From contig SUYI01000003.1 in NCBI GenBank assembly GCA_015060485.1, positions 121,527 to 185,526 of the forward strand: 64,000 nt of DNA, read 5' to 3'. This DNA comes from Prevotella sp. Lineage in GTDB: Bacteria; Bacteroidota; Bacteroidia; Bacteroidales; Bacteroidaceae. Positions 63,897 through 64,000 of the stretch are shown piece after piece. The notes below the pieces were generated by a model. The model had not been told where the DNA came from. It did no database searches and worked only from the letters and a program-made list of their open reading frames with translations. Within the stretch, counting starts at the first letter, position 1. Every line of letters begins with the position of its first letter. A program made the translations under genes and the position numbers.

Positions 63897-64000
63897 ACAT
63901 TTTATAAATTAAAAACTCTAATGACAATACTTAGTTAATTATACATTTAATCGTTTGAAAATCAATGAGTTACATTAACAATATATAACTAATAAAATTT

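Noticed and set aside
63897..64000. A+T-rich tail at the right edge
   Set aside because: No gene, repeat or promoter box could be supported in these 104 bases.

Overview
The window looks like a chromosome segment of a Bacteroidota bacterium, most probably a Prevotellaceae member (Prevotella, Segatella or Xylanibacter type). The support is a recurring TAnnTTTG promoter box, often with TTTG 19-20 nt upstream, in front of most operons; few Shine-Dalgarno sites; a SusC/SusD pair; many signal peptides ending in Q; and xylose isomerase, GH43 and flavodiiron genes. Base composition is moderate for most of the window and visibly A+T-richer after about 53.9 kb (impression, not computed). I found no rRNA, tRNA, CRISPR array or intact insertion sequence.

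Layout. 1-3.2 kb (minus): a sensor protein running off the left edge, preceded by an NMT1-like binding protein. 3.4-5.5 kb: secreted histidine phosphatase and endonuclease. 5.5-8.5 kb (minus): GPH symporter, GH43 enzyme and ECF sigma factor in one operon, next to a secreted SGNH esterase and a HAD hydrolase. 11-15.7 kb (minus): dapB, signal peptidase, a catalytically degenerate signal peptidase paralogue, WbqC-like and ComEC-like genes. 15.9-30 kb: housekeeping genes (MFS, THUMP-like methyltransferase, GNAT-like protein, parE, S41 protease, flavodiiron protein, PfkB kinase, M16 peptidase, pnp, a beta-barrel protein). 30-36.6 kb (minus): ZIP transporter, GNAT, DUF2156, an MBL-rubredoxin fusion, rubredoxin, ferritin-like protein, xylA, an OhrR-type regulator and gpx. 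37-40.3 kb: a two-module CbxX-type AAA+ protein, then an ATPase/STAS-like pair. 40.4-41.8 kb (minus): MATE transporter. 42-52 kb: a pectin-type utilization locus (SusC, SusD, a secreted protein, a PL1 lyase). 52-53.9 kb: a decayed DUF3791/DUF3990 cassette, tandem 11-mers and a probable structured RNA gene. 53.9-63.9 kb: eight tightly packed genes around a 1033-residue tubulin-like GTPase.

The last block is the best candidate for an undescribed system. It encodes two membrane proteins, the tubulin-like protein, a zinc-ribbon/membrane/Ig-like protein and four exported proteins of unknown function. The gene set suggests a machine linking a cytoplasmic tubulin-like filament or switch to the envelope. 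Its role cannot be read from sequence.

Non-coding structure is the other theme. The pnp leader carries hairpins plus a terminator-like attenuator and shares a motif with the AAA+ gene leader. Two composite repeat-plus-promoter elements lie about 8.3 kb apart. Period-7, -10 and -11 tandem arrays sit at gene junctions, and some lie in frame inside genes. A 200-nt hairpin-rich intercistronic region precedes the rubredoxin gene.
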